DNA of 64,000 nt from RHLJ01 sp963974345 (GTDB lineage: Bacteria; Bacteroidota; Rhodothermia; Balneolales; Balneolaceae), in the NCBI GenBank assembly GCA_963974345.1, contig CAXBBW010000003.1:1-64000 (forward strand). The letters are read 5' to 3'. Under the pieces are notes generated by a model. It searched no databases and had not been told where the DNA came from. It saw only the letters and a program-made list of their open reading frames with translations. Position 1 is the stretch's first letter. Every line of letters starts with the position of its first letter. Shown in pieces: positions 43,051 to 52,188 of this stretch. The position numbers and the translations under genes are program-made.

Positions 43051-46032
43051 ATGTTTTCAACCATCTTATTTATAGTTGTTGGATTAGCTAGTAATCTGAA
43101 TAGCAACCTTACAACCACTGAGTCTATTTATACGCAAAAACCAAACGACCCCGAAGCTTACTACTTCACTTCAGAAAACTATGGTATTAATGCAGACGGA
43201 ATAATGGATATATCCGAGGCACTTCAAAAAGCCATTAATCAGGTAAAAGCAGAAAAGAATTACGGGATTTTATTCATTCCCGAAGGCAAATACCGAATAA
43301 GTAAAACCATTTATGTACCCTCCGCAATACGATTAATTGGCTATGGTGAAAATCGCCCAGAGATTATTTTGGGAGCAAATACTTCGGGTTATCAGGATAC
43401 TTCAGAAGAGGAAAAATATATGATCTGGTTTACCAGCAATATGGTAACGAGTGAGAGTGAACCCAGAGACGCAACTCCTGGTACGTTTTACAGCGCGATT
43501 TCTAATATTGACTTAACGATTGGAGATGGGAACCCAAATGCGGTAGCTCTTCGCACGCATTATGCTCAGCACGGATTTGTGAGTTACTCGACAATAAATA
43601 TTGGATTGGGAAAGGCTGGTATTTCTGATCTGGGAAATGAAATGGAGAATGTGAAGTTTCTGGGCGGGGAGTATGGAATAATTACAGGAGCTACGTCACC
43701 CAGTTGGCCTATGATGATGGTGGATACCTACTTTGAAGGTCAGCGCAAGGCTGCCATTCGTACAAATAATTCTGGTCTTACTATGGTGAACATGCATGCA
43801 AAAAATGTTCCAATAGTGCTGGAGATGGAAGAAAATACCACCGACCGATTATTCTTTGAGAATTGCTTGTTTGAAAATGTGAGCGAAGCCGGAATTATCA
43901 TCAACAGCAAAGAAAGTTCCGTCAACCAAATCAATATGCTGAACATTGATGCGAGGAACGTTCCAGTTTTTACTCGGTTTCGAAATTCTAACAAAGAGAT
44001 CAAAGGCAAAGGAAATACCTATACAGTGAGAGAATTAACGCATGGCTTAGTAATAGAGGATTTAAATTCTGATTCAGAATTCGAAACAATTGTTGACATA
44101 GTTTCATCAAATAAAGTGCCAACAGAACTTGAACGTACTATTCCGGCTTTTCCGCCCATGGAAAGTTGGGTAAATATAAAAGAGTTGGGTGCAGTTGGTG
44201 ATGGGGAAACAGATGATACGGAAGTGTTCCAAAAAGCTATTGCTGAACACGAAGTAATTTATGTGCCACAGGGTTGGTATCACATTACAGAAACAATAAA
44301 AATGGCTCCTGGTACAAAATTAATAGGTTTACACCCATGGGCTACACAGTTTACTATAAAAGAAAGTGAGCCGGCGTTTAGCGGATTTGGCGGACCAGTA
44401 CCAATGATAGAATCATCTGAAGGCGGCGATGATGTTTTAAATGGAATTGGGATTTCGACAGGTGGATATAACTACCGAGCAGTAGGTTTAAAGTGGATGG
44501 CGAGCGAAAAATCACTTCTGAACGATGTGAAGTTTGTTGGTGGCCACGGCACTATGCGTCCACCCTCTTCATCTTCAAATAATTATCGCAGGAGAGAGAG
44601 CCAGATCAGTTCTCCAACCAGTGCAGTATATGAAAGAGGATTGGACGAAGCGTGGGACAATCAGTACTGGAGTTTGTGGATTACAAATAATGGCGGTGGT
44701 ACGATTAAAGATATTTGGACTGCAAACAGTTATGCGGCAAGTGGGATGCTTGTGAGCAACACCTCCACACCAGGAAGGATTTTCGCAATGTCGCTAGAAC
44801 ATCATCTTCGCAACGAGGCTCGCTTTGATAATGTGTCGAACTGGAAGATGTATGCTTTTCAGTTTGAAGAAGAATACAAAGAAGGTATTGAAGCAATCTC
44901 TATCGAGATTTCAAATTCGCACGATCTGTTTTTTGGAAATTTGTGGTTATATCGAACCATAAGAGTGGAAACCCCAAAACGTTTTGGGGTACGTCTCTGG
45001 AATTCTAGGAACATCGAAATCAGAAACCTTCGCAATTATACTCAAAAATTGTGGGTAAACGAGTTTCCTTTGTGGGATGTGAACAAAGAGCTTGCCGTGT
45101 ATCCATGGCATTTTGCTAAGCTAACAATAACAGGTAATGAAGAACCAAATTTAGTCTCAGATTTTCAGATAGGAGAAGTTAATCGTCTGGCTTCTGGATT
45201 TGATTTCGCTCTAGGACTCACTTCAGACAGCAAAGGAAACATCTACTTTGGTGAAACCAAGAAGAGAAGAATTTACAAATGGTCAGTGGAAACTAACACG
45301 GTTGCGTTACTTACTGATTTCCCTTTCCAGCCTTTTGCCTTAGGCGTAGATTCGGAGGACAATTTGTTAGTGGTTGCGAGGTACGATCCTCAGCCTGGTT
45401 ATTTGGTGAACGGAGAACAAGAACGAGTGAAGCGATTACCTGATGATAACGAAGCCTACAGTAGCTGGGGAAACAGTGGTTGGGCGTCCTATACCTATTC
45501 CATCGATCCAAATGATCCTGACAACACCTTTAAAGTGATGCCCAGAGTTGCCACGGCAGAGATCAAAGAAATCAGCAAAACCTATTATCCTTCTGGAAGA
45601 TGGCATTATACCTTTGATGAAGCCGCTACTTATTACCCCGATTCTGCTTTTGTGGCCCCTGATGGAAAAACTTACATCCAGGAAGTATATGATATTGGAA
45701 GAACAGCAGATTTAAATGCAGCAGTCCCAGGGGGAGTTATTTATGCTATGGATGAAATTAATATGAGAACCGTAAAAATGGATGTAGGCGAAAAGGGAAA
45801 ACTATCTAATCTTAGGGAAGTTCTGCCTCGTGGACAGTACAGTACCGCCATAGATAAAGATGGAAACCTCTATGTAGCGGACGGGCAAATATTTGTCTAT
45901 GACCAAGATATGAATGAAATAAACCGAATCAATTTAACCGAGCGGCCGTTGTCGATTACGTTTGGTGGGAAAGACGGAAATATCCTGTTTATTACCACGG
46001 TTAATTCGTTGTTTGGAGTGAGGGTGAAGTGA
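43051..46032 (+). CDS. Exported beta-helix protein (GH55/pectate-lyase-3 type) with C-terminal propeller-like region
   Basis: A 993-residue protein with a short hydrophobic N-terminus that probably acts as a signal peptide. Two related openings mark two right-handed beta-helix domains: YGINADGIMDISEALQKAI near residue 45 and LGAVGDGETDDTEVFQKAI near 380. This twin layout is that of GH55 beta-1,3-glucanases and related lyases. From about 720 to the end the sequence shows NHL/SMP-30-like blades (GNIYFGETKKRRIYKW, GNLYVADGQIFVYD). There is no sorting domain. It probably attacks a polysaccharide; the exact activity is not decidable by eye. Confidence 0.72.
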   Translation: MFSTILFIVVGLASNLNSNLTTTESIYTQKPNDPEAYYFTSENYGINADGIMDISEALQKAINQVKAEKNYGILFIPEGKYRISKTIYVPSAIRLIGYGENRPEIILGANTSGYQDTSEEEKYMIWFTSNMVTSESEPRDATPGTFYSAISNIDLTIGDGNPNAVALRTHYAQHGFVSYSTINIGLGKAGISDLGNEMENVKFLGGEYGIITGATSPSWPMMMVDTYFEGQRKAAIRTNNSGLTMVNMHAKNVPIVLEMEENTTDRLFFENCLFENVSEAGIIINSKESSVNQINMLNIDARNVPVFTRFRNSNKEIKGKGNTYTVRELTHGLVIEDLNSDSEFETIVDIVSSNKVPTELERTIPAFPPMESWVNIKELGAVGDGETDDTEVFQKAIAEHEVIYVPQGWYHITETIKMAPGTKLIGLHPWATQFTIKESEPAFSGFGGPVPMIESSEGGDDVLNGIGISTGGYNYRAVGLKWMASEKSLLNDVKFVGGHGTMRPPSSSSNNYRRRESQISSPTSAVYERGLDEAWDNQYWSLWITNNGGGTIKDIWTANSYAASGMLVSNTSTPGRIFAMSLEHHLRNEARFDNVSNWKMYAFQFEEEYKEGIEAISIEISNSHDLFFGNLWLYRTIRVETPKRFGVRLWNSRNIEIRNLRNYTQKLWVNEFPLWDVNKELAVYPWHFAKLTITGNEEPNLVSDFQIGEVNRLASGFDFALGLTSDSKGNIYFGETKKRRIYKWSVETNTVALLTDFPFQPFALGVDSEDNLLVVARYDPQPGYLVNGEQERVKRLPDDNEAYSSWGNSGWASYTYSIDPNDPDNTFKVMPRVATAEIKEISKTYYPSGRWHYTFDEAATYYPDSAFVAPDGKTYIQEVYDIGRTADLNAAVPGGVIYAMDEINMRTVKMDVGEKGKLSNLREVLPRGQYSTAIDKDGNLYVADGQIFVYDQDMNEINRINLTERPLSITFGGKDGNILFITTVNSLFGVRVK

Positions 46033-46214
46033 GTTCAATTAACAACCAAGTATGATTCAATTACGAATGGAAGAATAGATTTTAAGTATTGAATTATATA
46101 ATCTTAGGGAGTGGTGAAGTGTTTATCAATAATATGTTGGTGCAATAAAACTCACAAAGAAAATGGCTTCCACAGTACAAAATTTTGGAAATACAGCTAA
46201 AGATTTTTCCCCTC

Positions 46215-46260
46215 GTCACGTAGCTCTGCTGCGTGATACCTTTTGGAAGCTCTGCTTCCC
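46215..46260. repeat. Two tandem short palindromes
   Basis: CACGTAGCTCTGCTGCGTG and GGAAGCTCTGCTTCC lie side by side and share the AGCTCTGCT core, each able to form a hairpin. This looks like a dispersed repeat unit. Confidence 0.65.
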
Positions 46261-46344
46261 TTGCCCATCCTGTCGTTTCAGCATCTGTAAAGCCAACAAC
46301 TTTGAGGTAGCTTGTCTTCAAATCAAAGAACCACTCACTACATA

Positions 46345-46372
46345 TTCTGGATCAAGCCCGGAATGACAACGT
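46345..46372. repeat. End fragment of GTCAT/ATGAC palindromic family
   Basis: GGATCAAGCCCGGAATGACA resembles the right end of the elements at 24540-24627 and 27356-27484; no left end is seen nearby, so it is probably a remnant. Confidence 0.45.
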
Positions 46373-46423
46373 TTGGTTCACTCTTACTCTCATTAAGTAA
46401 CTCCAAAGAGGGACGGGTTGGCT

Positions 46424-48541
46424 TTAATAAAACTTCTTGCCACTCTTTCCATACTCAACCAAAATATTAGCGGGTTTAAACCTCGACCCGAATTTTTCAG
46501 CGAATTCGTTCAATCTATCCACAACAGTTTGTACTCCAATCTGATCTATATATCGGAATGGACCACCAGTGAAAGGAGGGAATCCTAATCCAAGAATAGC
46601 TCCGATATCTCCATCGGTTGGGGATTTCAAGATGTTTTCTTCCAAACAATAAGCCGCTTCATTTACCATCATCAAAGCCATGCGTTGTTGAGCTGTTTCA
46701 GTATCTGGGTTAGAACGTGAGCTTCCCCCAAAGAAAGAGTAGATTTCAGAATTAGCTTCCTTTTTTTTTCCTTCGTAAGTATAAACCCCCTTTTTGTTCT
46801 TTCGACCTAGATATCCTGCATCCATTAATTCCTGAGCTTTTGTGGAAGATTTTCCACCTCTCGCATTAAAGATAGGAGCCATGGTTTCACCTACATGCGC
46901 ACCTACATCAATGCCGACTTCGTCGAGTAATGCCATCGGTCCAACGGGATAGCCAAACTGTTTCATAATTTTATCTAGGAACTCGATGGAGGAGCCTTCT
47001 TCGAGTAAAAGCAACGCCTCGTTCATATAAGGAGCTAGAATCCGAGTGGTATAAAATCCTGGTCCATCATTTACAACGATAACCGTTTTGCCTTGCTTAA
47101 CTCCCACTTCATAGGCAGTTGCAGTAACCCAATCAGCGGTTTGTGGAGTAGTTATGATTTCCAATAATGGCATTTTTTGAACAGGAGAGAAATAATGCAT
47201 CCCGATTATATTTTCAGGACGTTTGGCACCTTTAGCAATTTCAGAAATTGGAAGCGACGAAGTGTTGGATGCAAAAATACAGTTATCATCTGTAACAGCC
47301 TCAATCTGTTCGACAATCTTACGCTTTAAATCTAAATCTTCAAAAACGGCTTCAATCACCAAATCAACTTTTCCAAAAGCGTCATAGGAATCAGTTCCAG
47401 TAACCTTTGCCGCAGTTTGATCACGCTCAAACGTAGTAATAATTTTCTTCTTTGATTTCTCGTTGAGAGCATCCCAAATTACCTTTTCGCCTTTGGCAGC
47501 AGCTTCAATACTTTGATCTTTTAGCAATACCGAATATCCGCCTTTATTGATGCTGACATCAGCAATTCCCGAACCCATAAGTCCAGCGCCAAGCACACCA
47601 ATAGTATTGACTGATTTAACTTTATCTTCGAAAGGGTTTTTCTTTGCATCTGTTATTCCAAAGAACAAATTTACCAATGCTCTAGATTCGAAAGTTGCCC
47701 CAGCTTCTCCAAAAAGTTTGGCTTCATTTTCTAACCCTTTTTTGAGTCCATTTTTGTAACCGAATTTTACGGCTTCTATGATCATCAATGGAGAGGGATA
47801 ATTTCCTTTCGTTTGTCCCAGCGTTTTTTTCTTTGCTTGGGAGAAAATGATATTCCGACCAATTGGATTCCCTTCAAGTATTTTCTCTACAAACGACCGT
47901 TTATCCTTTCTCTTAAATGAGTTAGATCTAGATCCCGATAGTTTATGAACGGCTTTAATGGCCACTTCTTCTAAAGCGTCTTTATGGGTGAGTTCATCAA
48001 TCAAACCGATACTTTTGGCTTTTCGGGCAAAAATATTTCCTCCGGTAAGCATGTAGCTCAATGCCTTTTGTATTCCAATCAATCTAGGTAGCCTTTGAGT
48101 TCCTCCAGTACCAGGAATGACTCCAAGTTTAACTTCAGGGAGCGCCATCATGGTTTTAGGGTGATTGGTTGCAATTCGGTAATCCGAGGCTAAGGAAAGC
48201 TCTAAACCTCCTCCCATACAACTTCCATGAATTGCTACAACAAAAGGTTTTGTTGAGGTTTCAATTTTATTCAGAATGGTATGTCCATCTTTACTGAGTT
48301 GCTCTAAATCTTCAGCGGTTTCCCGAGCTTTGAACATGTCTATATCAGCACCGGCAATAAAATTATTTTCTTTTCCACTGATAAGAACAGCTCCTTTTAA
48401 TTCAGAATCAGATTCTAAGCGATCTAGAAATGACTCAAATTCTGCCATCATAGATTCGTCAAGTGTATTCACTTTTTCGCCTGGCTTGTCTAGTGTAAGA
48501 ATGGCAACGGAATCTTTAATTGTGATGTCTAAGTAGCTCAT
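46424..48541 (-). CDS. fadJ: Fatty-acid oxidation alpha subunit (enoyl-CoA hydratase / 3-hydroxyacyl-CoA dehydrogenase)
   Basis: A 705-residue bifunctional enzyme. The crotonase half (about 1-200) shows the oxyanion and catalytic Glu blocks, GSCMGGGLELSLA and PEVKLGVIPGTGGTQRLPR. The dehydrogenase half (about 315-705) has the NAD loop GVLGAGLMGSGIA, the GMHYFSPVQKMPLLE segment and two C-terminal helical repeats. It hydrates enoyl-CoA and oxidises the product. It lies downstream of the thiolase on the same strand, but 232 bases of repeat-rich sequence lie between them. Confidence 0.93.
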   Translation of the reverse strand: MSYLDITIKDSVAILTLDKPGEKVNTLDESMMAEFESFLDRLESDSELKGAVLISGKENNFIAGADIDMFKARETAEDLEQLSKDGHTILNKIETSTKPFVVAIHGSCMGGGLELSLASDYRIATNHPKTMMALPEVKLGVIPGTGGTQRLPRLIGIQKALSYMLTGGNIFARKAKSIGLIDELTHKDALEEVAIKAVHKLSGSRSNSFKRKDKRSFVEKILEGNPIGRNIIFSQAKKKTLGQTKGNYPSPLMIIEAVKFGYKNGLKKGLENEAKLFGEAGATFESRALVNLFFGITDAKKNPFEDKVKSVNTIGVLGAGLMGSGIADVSINKGGYSVLLKDQSIEAAAKGEKVIWDALNEKSKKKIITTFERDQTAAKVTGTDSYDAFGKVDLVIEAVFEDLDLKRKIVEQIEAVTDDNCIFASNTSSLPISEIAKGAKRPENIIGMHYFSPVQKMPLLEIITTPQTADWVTATAYEVGVKQGKTVIVVNDGPGFYTTRILAPYMNEALLLLEEGSSIEFLDKIMKQFGYPVGPMALLDEVGIDVGAHVGETMAPIFNARGGKSSTKAQELMDAGYLGRKNKKGVYTYEGKKKEANSEIYSFFGGSSRSNPDTETAQQRMALMMVNEAAYCLEENILKSPTDGDIGAILGLGFPPFTGGPFRYIDQIGVQTVVDRLNEFAEKFGSRFKPANILVEYGKSGKKFY

Positions 48542-48548
48542 AGCAAAA

Positions 48549-48590
48549 TGTTGTCATCCTTGTCCGTCAGCTGACGGATCAGGATCTGTT
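48549..48590. repeat. Palindromic remnant of the GTCAT family
   Basis: GTCATCCTTGTCCGTCAG and CTGACGGATCAGGAT form a hairpin based on CCGTCAGCTGACGG. The GTCATCCT end matches the element family seen in the arginine operon gap. Confidence 0.5.
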
Positions 48591-48644
48591 AGGAGTGAAA
48601 TGTTAGTTTTGAATAATTATTAAATTTAGAATGCGAGATTTGAC

Positions 48645-48752
48645 ACACCCCTAAATCCCCTCTCAAGAGGGGACTTGATAAACTAGTCCAAATCTTACTA
48701 AAAGAGTCCTCCTCCTTATGAAGGAGGAGACAGAGGAGGTCGGAATATTCTT
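48645..48752. repeat. Intergenic repeat with two purine/pyrimidine hairpins
   Basis: CCCCTCTCAAGAGGGG (48657-48672) and TCCTCCTCCTT/AAGGAGGAGA around 48707-48730 are strong hairpins joined by an AT-rich spacer. Together they form one unit of a type seen dispersed between genes in Bacteroidota. Confidence 0.6.
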
Positions 48753-48774
48753 TTAAATTATACATTGGTTTAAT

Positions 48775-50073
48775 TCAATATTTTTCGAGAATTATTGCAT
48801 GCCCTTGCCCTCCAGCGGCACAAGCTGTAACCAATGCATATTTTCCATCTTCACGAATAAGGCGATTAGCGGCGGTTGTGACAAGCCGGACTCCCGTGGC
48901 GCCAAATGGATGCCCTAAAGAAAGAGAACCTCCTAATGTGTTTAGCTTATCCATCGGGATAAGTCCGACTTTTTTATCACGCTTCAACGATTTTTTAGCA
49001 AATCCATCTGAGTCTAATGCGTTCAAAACAGAAAGAACTTGTCCAGCGAATGCTTCATGCAATTCGAAAACGGAGATATCATCAAGGGAAAGGCTCATCG
49101 CATCCAACACTTTCGGAGTTGCATAAGCAGGGCCAAGCAACAATTCCTCCCCAGGATCTTGAGATACATAATTGTATTCTCTTAAATACGCTTTTGGTTT
49201 TAATCCCAAAGATAGAGCTGTTTGTTCTTCCATCACAAAACAAGCCGAAGCTCCATCAGTTAAAAAAGAAGCATTTCCGGCAGTTATAGTCCCATGTGGT
49301 TTGATGAAAGCAGGTCGAAGTTTCGCTAGTTTTTCCATAGTGGTATCACTTCGAAAACCATTATCGTGATTCACAACATCAAACTTTGGAGGTATTTTTG
49401 CAGAAAGGAGTTCTTCATCCAGTAGTCCATCTTGTGTTGCTTTAGCTGCCAGTTGATGAGATCGCATTGCAAAGGCATCTTGGTCTTCTCGTGAAGCTCC
49501 AAATCTTGCAGCCATTCGATCGGCACTTTCGCCCATCGTTTCGCCAGTTGAAAATTCAGCTATTGCAGGGAGTTCAGGTAAAAAATCTTTGAATCCCAAT
49601 CCCTTGAAAAACTTCATGAATTCTAAAGGGGATTTATACTTTCGGGCGGCTAACACATTTTGGCGAAATTTCTTCTTGAATCGCACAGGAATATCAGACA
49701 TAGTTTCGGTGCCAGCGGCAAGTATAATCTTAGCTTGACCTGATCTGATTAAATCGACACCACTTGTAATAGCTTGATTGGATGATATACACGCCATTGA
49801 AGTAGTAAAAGAAGGTACGGTATTTGGAATTCCCGCGCCAAGTGCACTTTCCCGAGCAATATTGCTTGTCTTTACTTCCTGAATCACATTCCCCATTATT
49901 ACACGATCGATTGATTTTGCAGGAACATTATTTCGGGCAAGTAAGCCTTGAATTGCCATTCGACCTAAATCGTAGGCCATAAGATTATTATAATCTGTTC
50001 CAGATTTAAGAAAAGGGATACGTGCACCATCAACCAAAACAGAATTAAAAGGGTATTCTTTAGCGTTATTCAT
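48775..50073 (-). CDS. fadI: Acetyl-CoA C-acyltransferase (beta-ketothiolase)
   Basis: A 432-residue thiolase. The nucleophile Cys95 sits in SMACISSNQAI, the histidine in GHPFGATGVR, and the second Cys in VTACAAGGQGHA. It cleaves 3-ketoacyl-CoA with CoA in the last step of beta-oxidation. The length and the partner fadJ fit the FadI type. It precedes fadJ on the same strand and reads divergently from tRNA-Val. An unusual mid-chain insert (about 140-165, basic and aromatic) resembles the membrane-associated loop of alpha/beta complexes. Confidence 0.92.
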   Translation of the reverse strand: MNNAKEYPFNSVLVDGARIPFLKSGTDYNNLMAYDLGRMAIQGLLARNNVPAKSIDRVIMGNVIQEVKTSNIARESALGAGIPNTVPSFTTSMACISSNQAITSGVDLIRSGQAKIILAAGTETMSDIPVRFKKKFRQNVLAARKYKSPLEFMKFFKGLGFKDFLPELPAIAEFSTGETMGESADRMAARFGASREDQDAFAMRSHQLAAKATQDGLLDEELLSAKIPPKFDVVNHDNGFRSDTTMEKLAKLRPAFIKPHGTITAGNASFLTDGASACFVMEEQTALSLGLKPKAYLREYNYVSQDPGEELLLGPAYATPKVLDAMSLSLDDISVFELHEAFAGQVLSVLNALDSDGFAKKSLKRDKKVGLIPMDKLNTLGGSLSLGHPFGATGVRLVTTAANRLIREDGKYALVTACAAGGQGHAIILEKY

Positions 50074-50146
50074 AAAACTCCGAATTAATATTCCGCTGTT
50101 AAGTTAACAGTGTTAACCAAATAATCAATAAAAGGTTATAATTTTC

Positions 50147-50177
50147 TTTGTCTGAGTTATAAATGTTCATATATTTG
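50147..50177 (+). promoter_or_regulatory. Bacteroidota-type promoter of tRNA-Val
   Basis: TTTG at 50147-50150 and TATATTTG at 50170-50177 match the -33 and -7 consensus (TTTG, TAnnTTTG) with 19 bases between. The tRNA starts 13 bases further on. Confidence 0.7.
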
Positions 50178-50189
50178 TCGCCCTTCTGA

Positions 50190-50264
50190 GGGCGATTAGC
50201 TCAGTTGGTTCAGAGCACCTCGTTTACACCGAGGGGGTCGGGGGTTCGAGTCCCTCATCGCCCA
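50190..50264 (+). tRNA. tRNA-Val (anticodon TAC)
   Basis: Acceptor GGGCGAT pairs with ATCGCCC (50257-50263), with A as discriminator. The D arm (AGCTCAGTTGGTTCAGAGC), anticodon stem CTCGT/ACGAG-type with loop TTTACAC giving TAC, and the TTCGAGT T-loop are all in place. CCA is not encoded. Confidence 0.95.
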
Positions 50265-50272
50265 CATTTACT

Positions 50273-50310
50273 AAAGCCATTTGATATTTTTCAGATGGCT
50301 TTTTCTTTTT
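50273..50310 (+). terminator. Rho-independent terminator after tRNA-Val
   Basis: AAAGCCATTTGA pairs with TCAGATGGCTTT (one mismatch), followed by a T-rich run to 50310. Confidence 0.75.
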
Positions 50311-50384
50311 AGAGACCTTTTCTTGTCCCAGATTTTAACTTTTTTATTTGAAGTAGAGGAATTTGCATGTATATAATATCAGTA

Positions 50385-50643
50385 TCTCCGTTACATTAAA
50401 TATTATCCATAAATTATTACCAATAAAAAAAGCAGAAATTTTATTCTATTTTAAATTGGTTCGAAAAAAAATTATTGTATTAATTATTGAGTTGTGGATA
50501 TCAAATTTGTTAAAATATCAGTTGCTAAATCCTCTTAAAATAGGTCTTCAAAATTCAGACAAAACCTCTAGAGGAGTTAGGGTTAATTGGAGCTTCGGAA
50601 GAGAGAGCTTGCTTTCTCTTTTAGATTTATATATTCTAAAAAA
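50385..50643 (+). pseudogene. Decayed copy of the small basic protein gene at 52644
   Basis: From GTG 50494 the reading frame gives MDIKFVKISVAKSS then a TAA stop at 50536, whereas the intact gene gives MDIKFVKRSVVKTS and continues. After the stop, NRSSKFR matches KRSSKFR in the intact protein, then further stops follow. The roughly 100 bases before the GTG also align with those before 52644 (AAATTATTACCAATAAAA versus AAATTATTACTAATAAAA), so promoter and gene were duplicated together. Similarity fades after about 50560. The limits given are approximate. Confidence 0.72.
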
Positions 50644-50733
50644 ATAAGTTTTTATTGATCTGTAATTGCCTTTCTATTTTTTGATAAATCAATAAATAAC
50701 TTTGGGTATAATCATAAAGTCCATTCCTCTACT

Positions 50734-52188
50734 ATGCTAAAAACTATCTCTATCTTATGTCTGTTCAGCATTACCGGTATAATTACTAAAGCACAGACAC
50801 TTCCAGACTCTATGTTTGTTAGCATTCCTGCAGGAACATTTATAATGGGAGAACCAGAATCTGAGTATGTGGGCCCTCCCGGTTCCTACGATACTAATGA
50901 ACATTCTGTAACCCTGACGGCTTTTAAAATGAGTAAGACAGAGATTTCAAATACTAACTTTGTAGAATTTTTAAATGCTGCATATTCCGACGGTTTATTA
51001 AAAGTAGAGGAATTTACAGGGCCAGGCCCAGATAATGGAGCATTGCTCGTTTCTGGATCTGCTTCTGCACCTGATGATTATAAAGGATTTGCTCTGATCA
51101 ACCTTAATGGTACAAGAGTGATGAAGGATCATAATAATGAAGATGGAGATAATGATCCATTTACGGGAGAGATAGAGCCGGAAAATCCTTTAAACCTTTC
51201 CTATATCGGATTCAATGATGCAAATGATGATCATGAGAAATTCTATATCAAAGACCCTAAGAGTACTTTTGATTTTGATTGGCAAGAACTCACTAACTAT
51301 TACAACTATTCTTCAACTACAAATCAAGATGATACTTCTATATTGTTGAACGATTATAGTAAATGGCCCGAATTGGTCGACTACCCTACCAATATGCCAT
51401 CGCTTGAGGATGTTAGCGAATGGCCAGTCACGTTTGTTCGATGGTATGGTGCAAAAGCATATGCGATGTATTATGCAGTAAACCTTCCAACCGAGGCTCA
51501 ATGGGAATATGCAGCGAAAGGAGGTAGTAGTTTCAAAAACTCTACACCGAATGGCGATGTTAATCATGATGGAACTAGTGCTAATTGGAGCTGGGTAGAC
51601 GAAGACCCTGCACAACACCACGTTTTAGATGTAATGAATAACGATCCAAATCCGTTTGGTTTGTACAACATGGGTGGAAATGTATGGGAATGGTGTGAAG
51701 ACTGGTATTCTTCCGACTTTTATCGCGATGGAGTAACTGATCCCTTAAACACTGATGCGACTTCCGACAAAAAAGTAAGAAGAGGCGGTTCTTGGAATTA
51801 TCATGAATCTACTTTGAAAACTGCCTACAGAGATAAGGACGAGAAGTTTAAAGGTAATGATCATTTTGGCTTTCGTGTGGTAGATAACATTTTATCAACT
51901 TCCTATGAATTTGAAGATGAACCTACCGAGTTTTCGGTATCCCAAAACTACCCAAATCCGTTTAACCCAAGTACACAAATTTCTTATGTCCTGCCAGAAG
52001 CTAGCCACGTGAAGCTAGACATTATTAACATGCTTGGGCAACTAGTAGAAACTTTAGTAAATGAGGGGAAAACATCCGGTAGTTATACCGTATCTTTTGA
52101 TGCTGCGGGTCTTTCTAGTGGTGTCTATTTCTACACCATTCAGGCTGGTGCATTTACGCAGACTAAGAGAATGCTGTTGATTAAATAA
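50734..52188 (+). CDS. Secreted SUMF1/FGE-like domain protein with type IX sorting domain
   Basis: A 484-residue protein: signal peptide (ending TKAQ near 21), a SUMF1 (formylglycine-generating-enzyme-like) domain (about 25-390) with FVSIPAGTFIMGEP, LPTEAQWEYAAKGG, NMGGNVWEWCEDWY and the closing HFGFRVV, and a C-terminal sorting domain with NYPNPFNPSTQISY. Many SUMF1 proteins of this type are not sulfatase activators but binding or structural proteins. I see no sulfatase gene nearby. EgtB downstream has the same fold, but the two are far apart in sequence. Confidence 0.85.
   Translation: MLKTISILCLFSITGIITKAQTLPDSMFVSIPAGTFIMGEPESEYVGPPGSYDTNEHSVTLTAFKMSKTEISNTNFVEFLNAAYSDGLLKVEEFTGPGPDNGALLVSGSASAPDDYKGFALINLNGTRVMKDHNNEDGDNDPFTGEIEPENPLNLSYIGFNDANDDHEKFYIKDPKSTFDFDWQELTNYYNYSSTTNQDDTSILLNDYSKWPELVDYPTNMPSLEDVSEWPVTFVRWYGAKAYAMYYAVNLPTEAQWEYAAKGGSSFKNSTPNGDVNHDGTSANWSWVDEDPAQHHVLDVMNNDPNPFGLYNMGGNVWEWCEDWYSSDFYRDGVTDPLNTDATSDKKVRRGGSWNYHESTLKTAYRDKDEKFKGNDHFGFRVVDNILSTSYEFEDEPTEFSVSQNYPNPFNPSTQISYVLPEASHVKLDIINMLGQLVETLVNEGKTSGSYTVSFDAAGLSSGVYFYTIQAGAFTQTKRMLLIK

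Larger units (their letters stand above)
46033..46423. other. Gene-free stretch with hairpin-rich repeats
   Basis: About 390 bases between the beta-helix gene and fadJ. It holds two tandem short palindromes (46215-46260) and a fragment of the GTCAT/ATGAC element family (46345-46372). Short open frames on both strands here are translations of the palindromes and lack protein character. Confidence 0.6.

Noticed and set aside
46163..46366. Open frame of 67 codons on the plus strand between the beta-helix gene and fadJ, and a 75-codon frame opposite it
   Set aside because: Both are translations of the tandem palindromes and a repeat remnant. They have low-complexity, Cys/Leu-rich sequence, no start context and no domain character.
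24540..48752. CRISPR array among the intergenic repeats
   Set aside because: The repeats are scattered single palindromes without regular spacing or unique spacers, and no cas gene is present.
50363..50647. A 94-codon frame after tRNA-Val
   Set aside because: It runs in a different frame from the decayed copy of the small basic gene and gives an Ile/Leu/Lys-rich product expected from AT-rich DNA. The homologous frame has stops.
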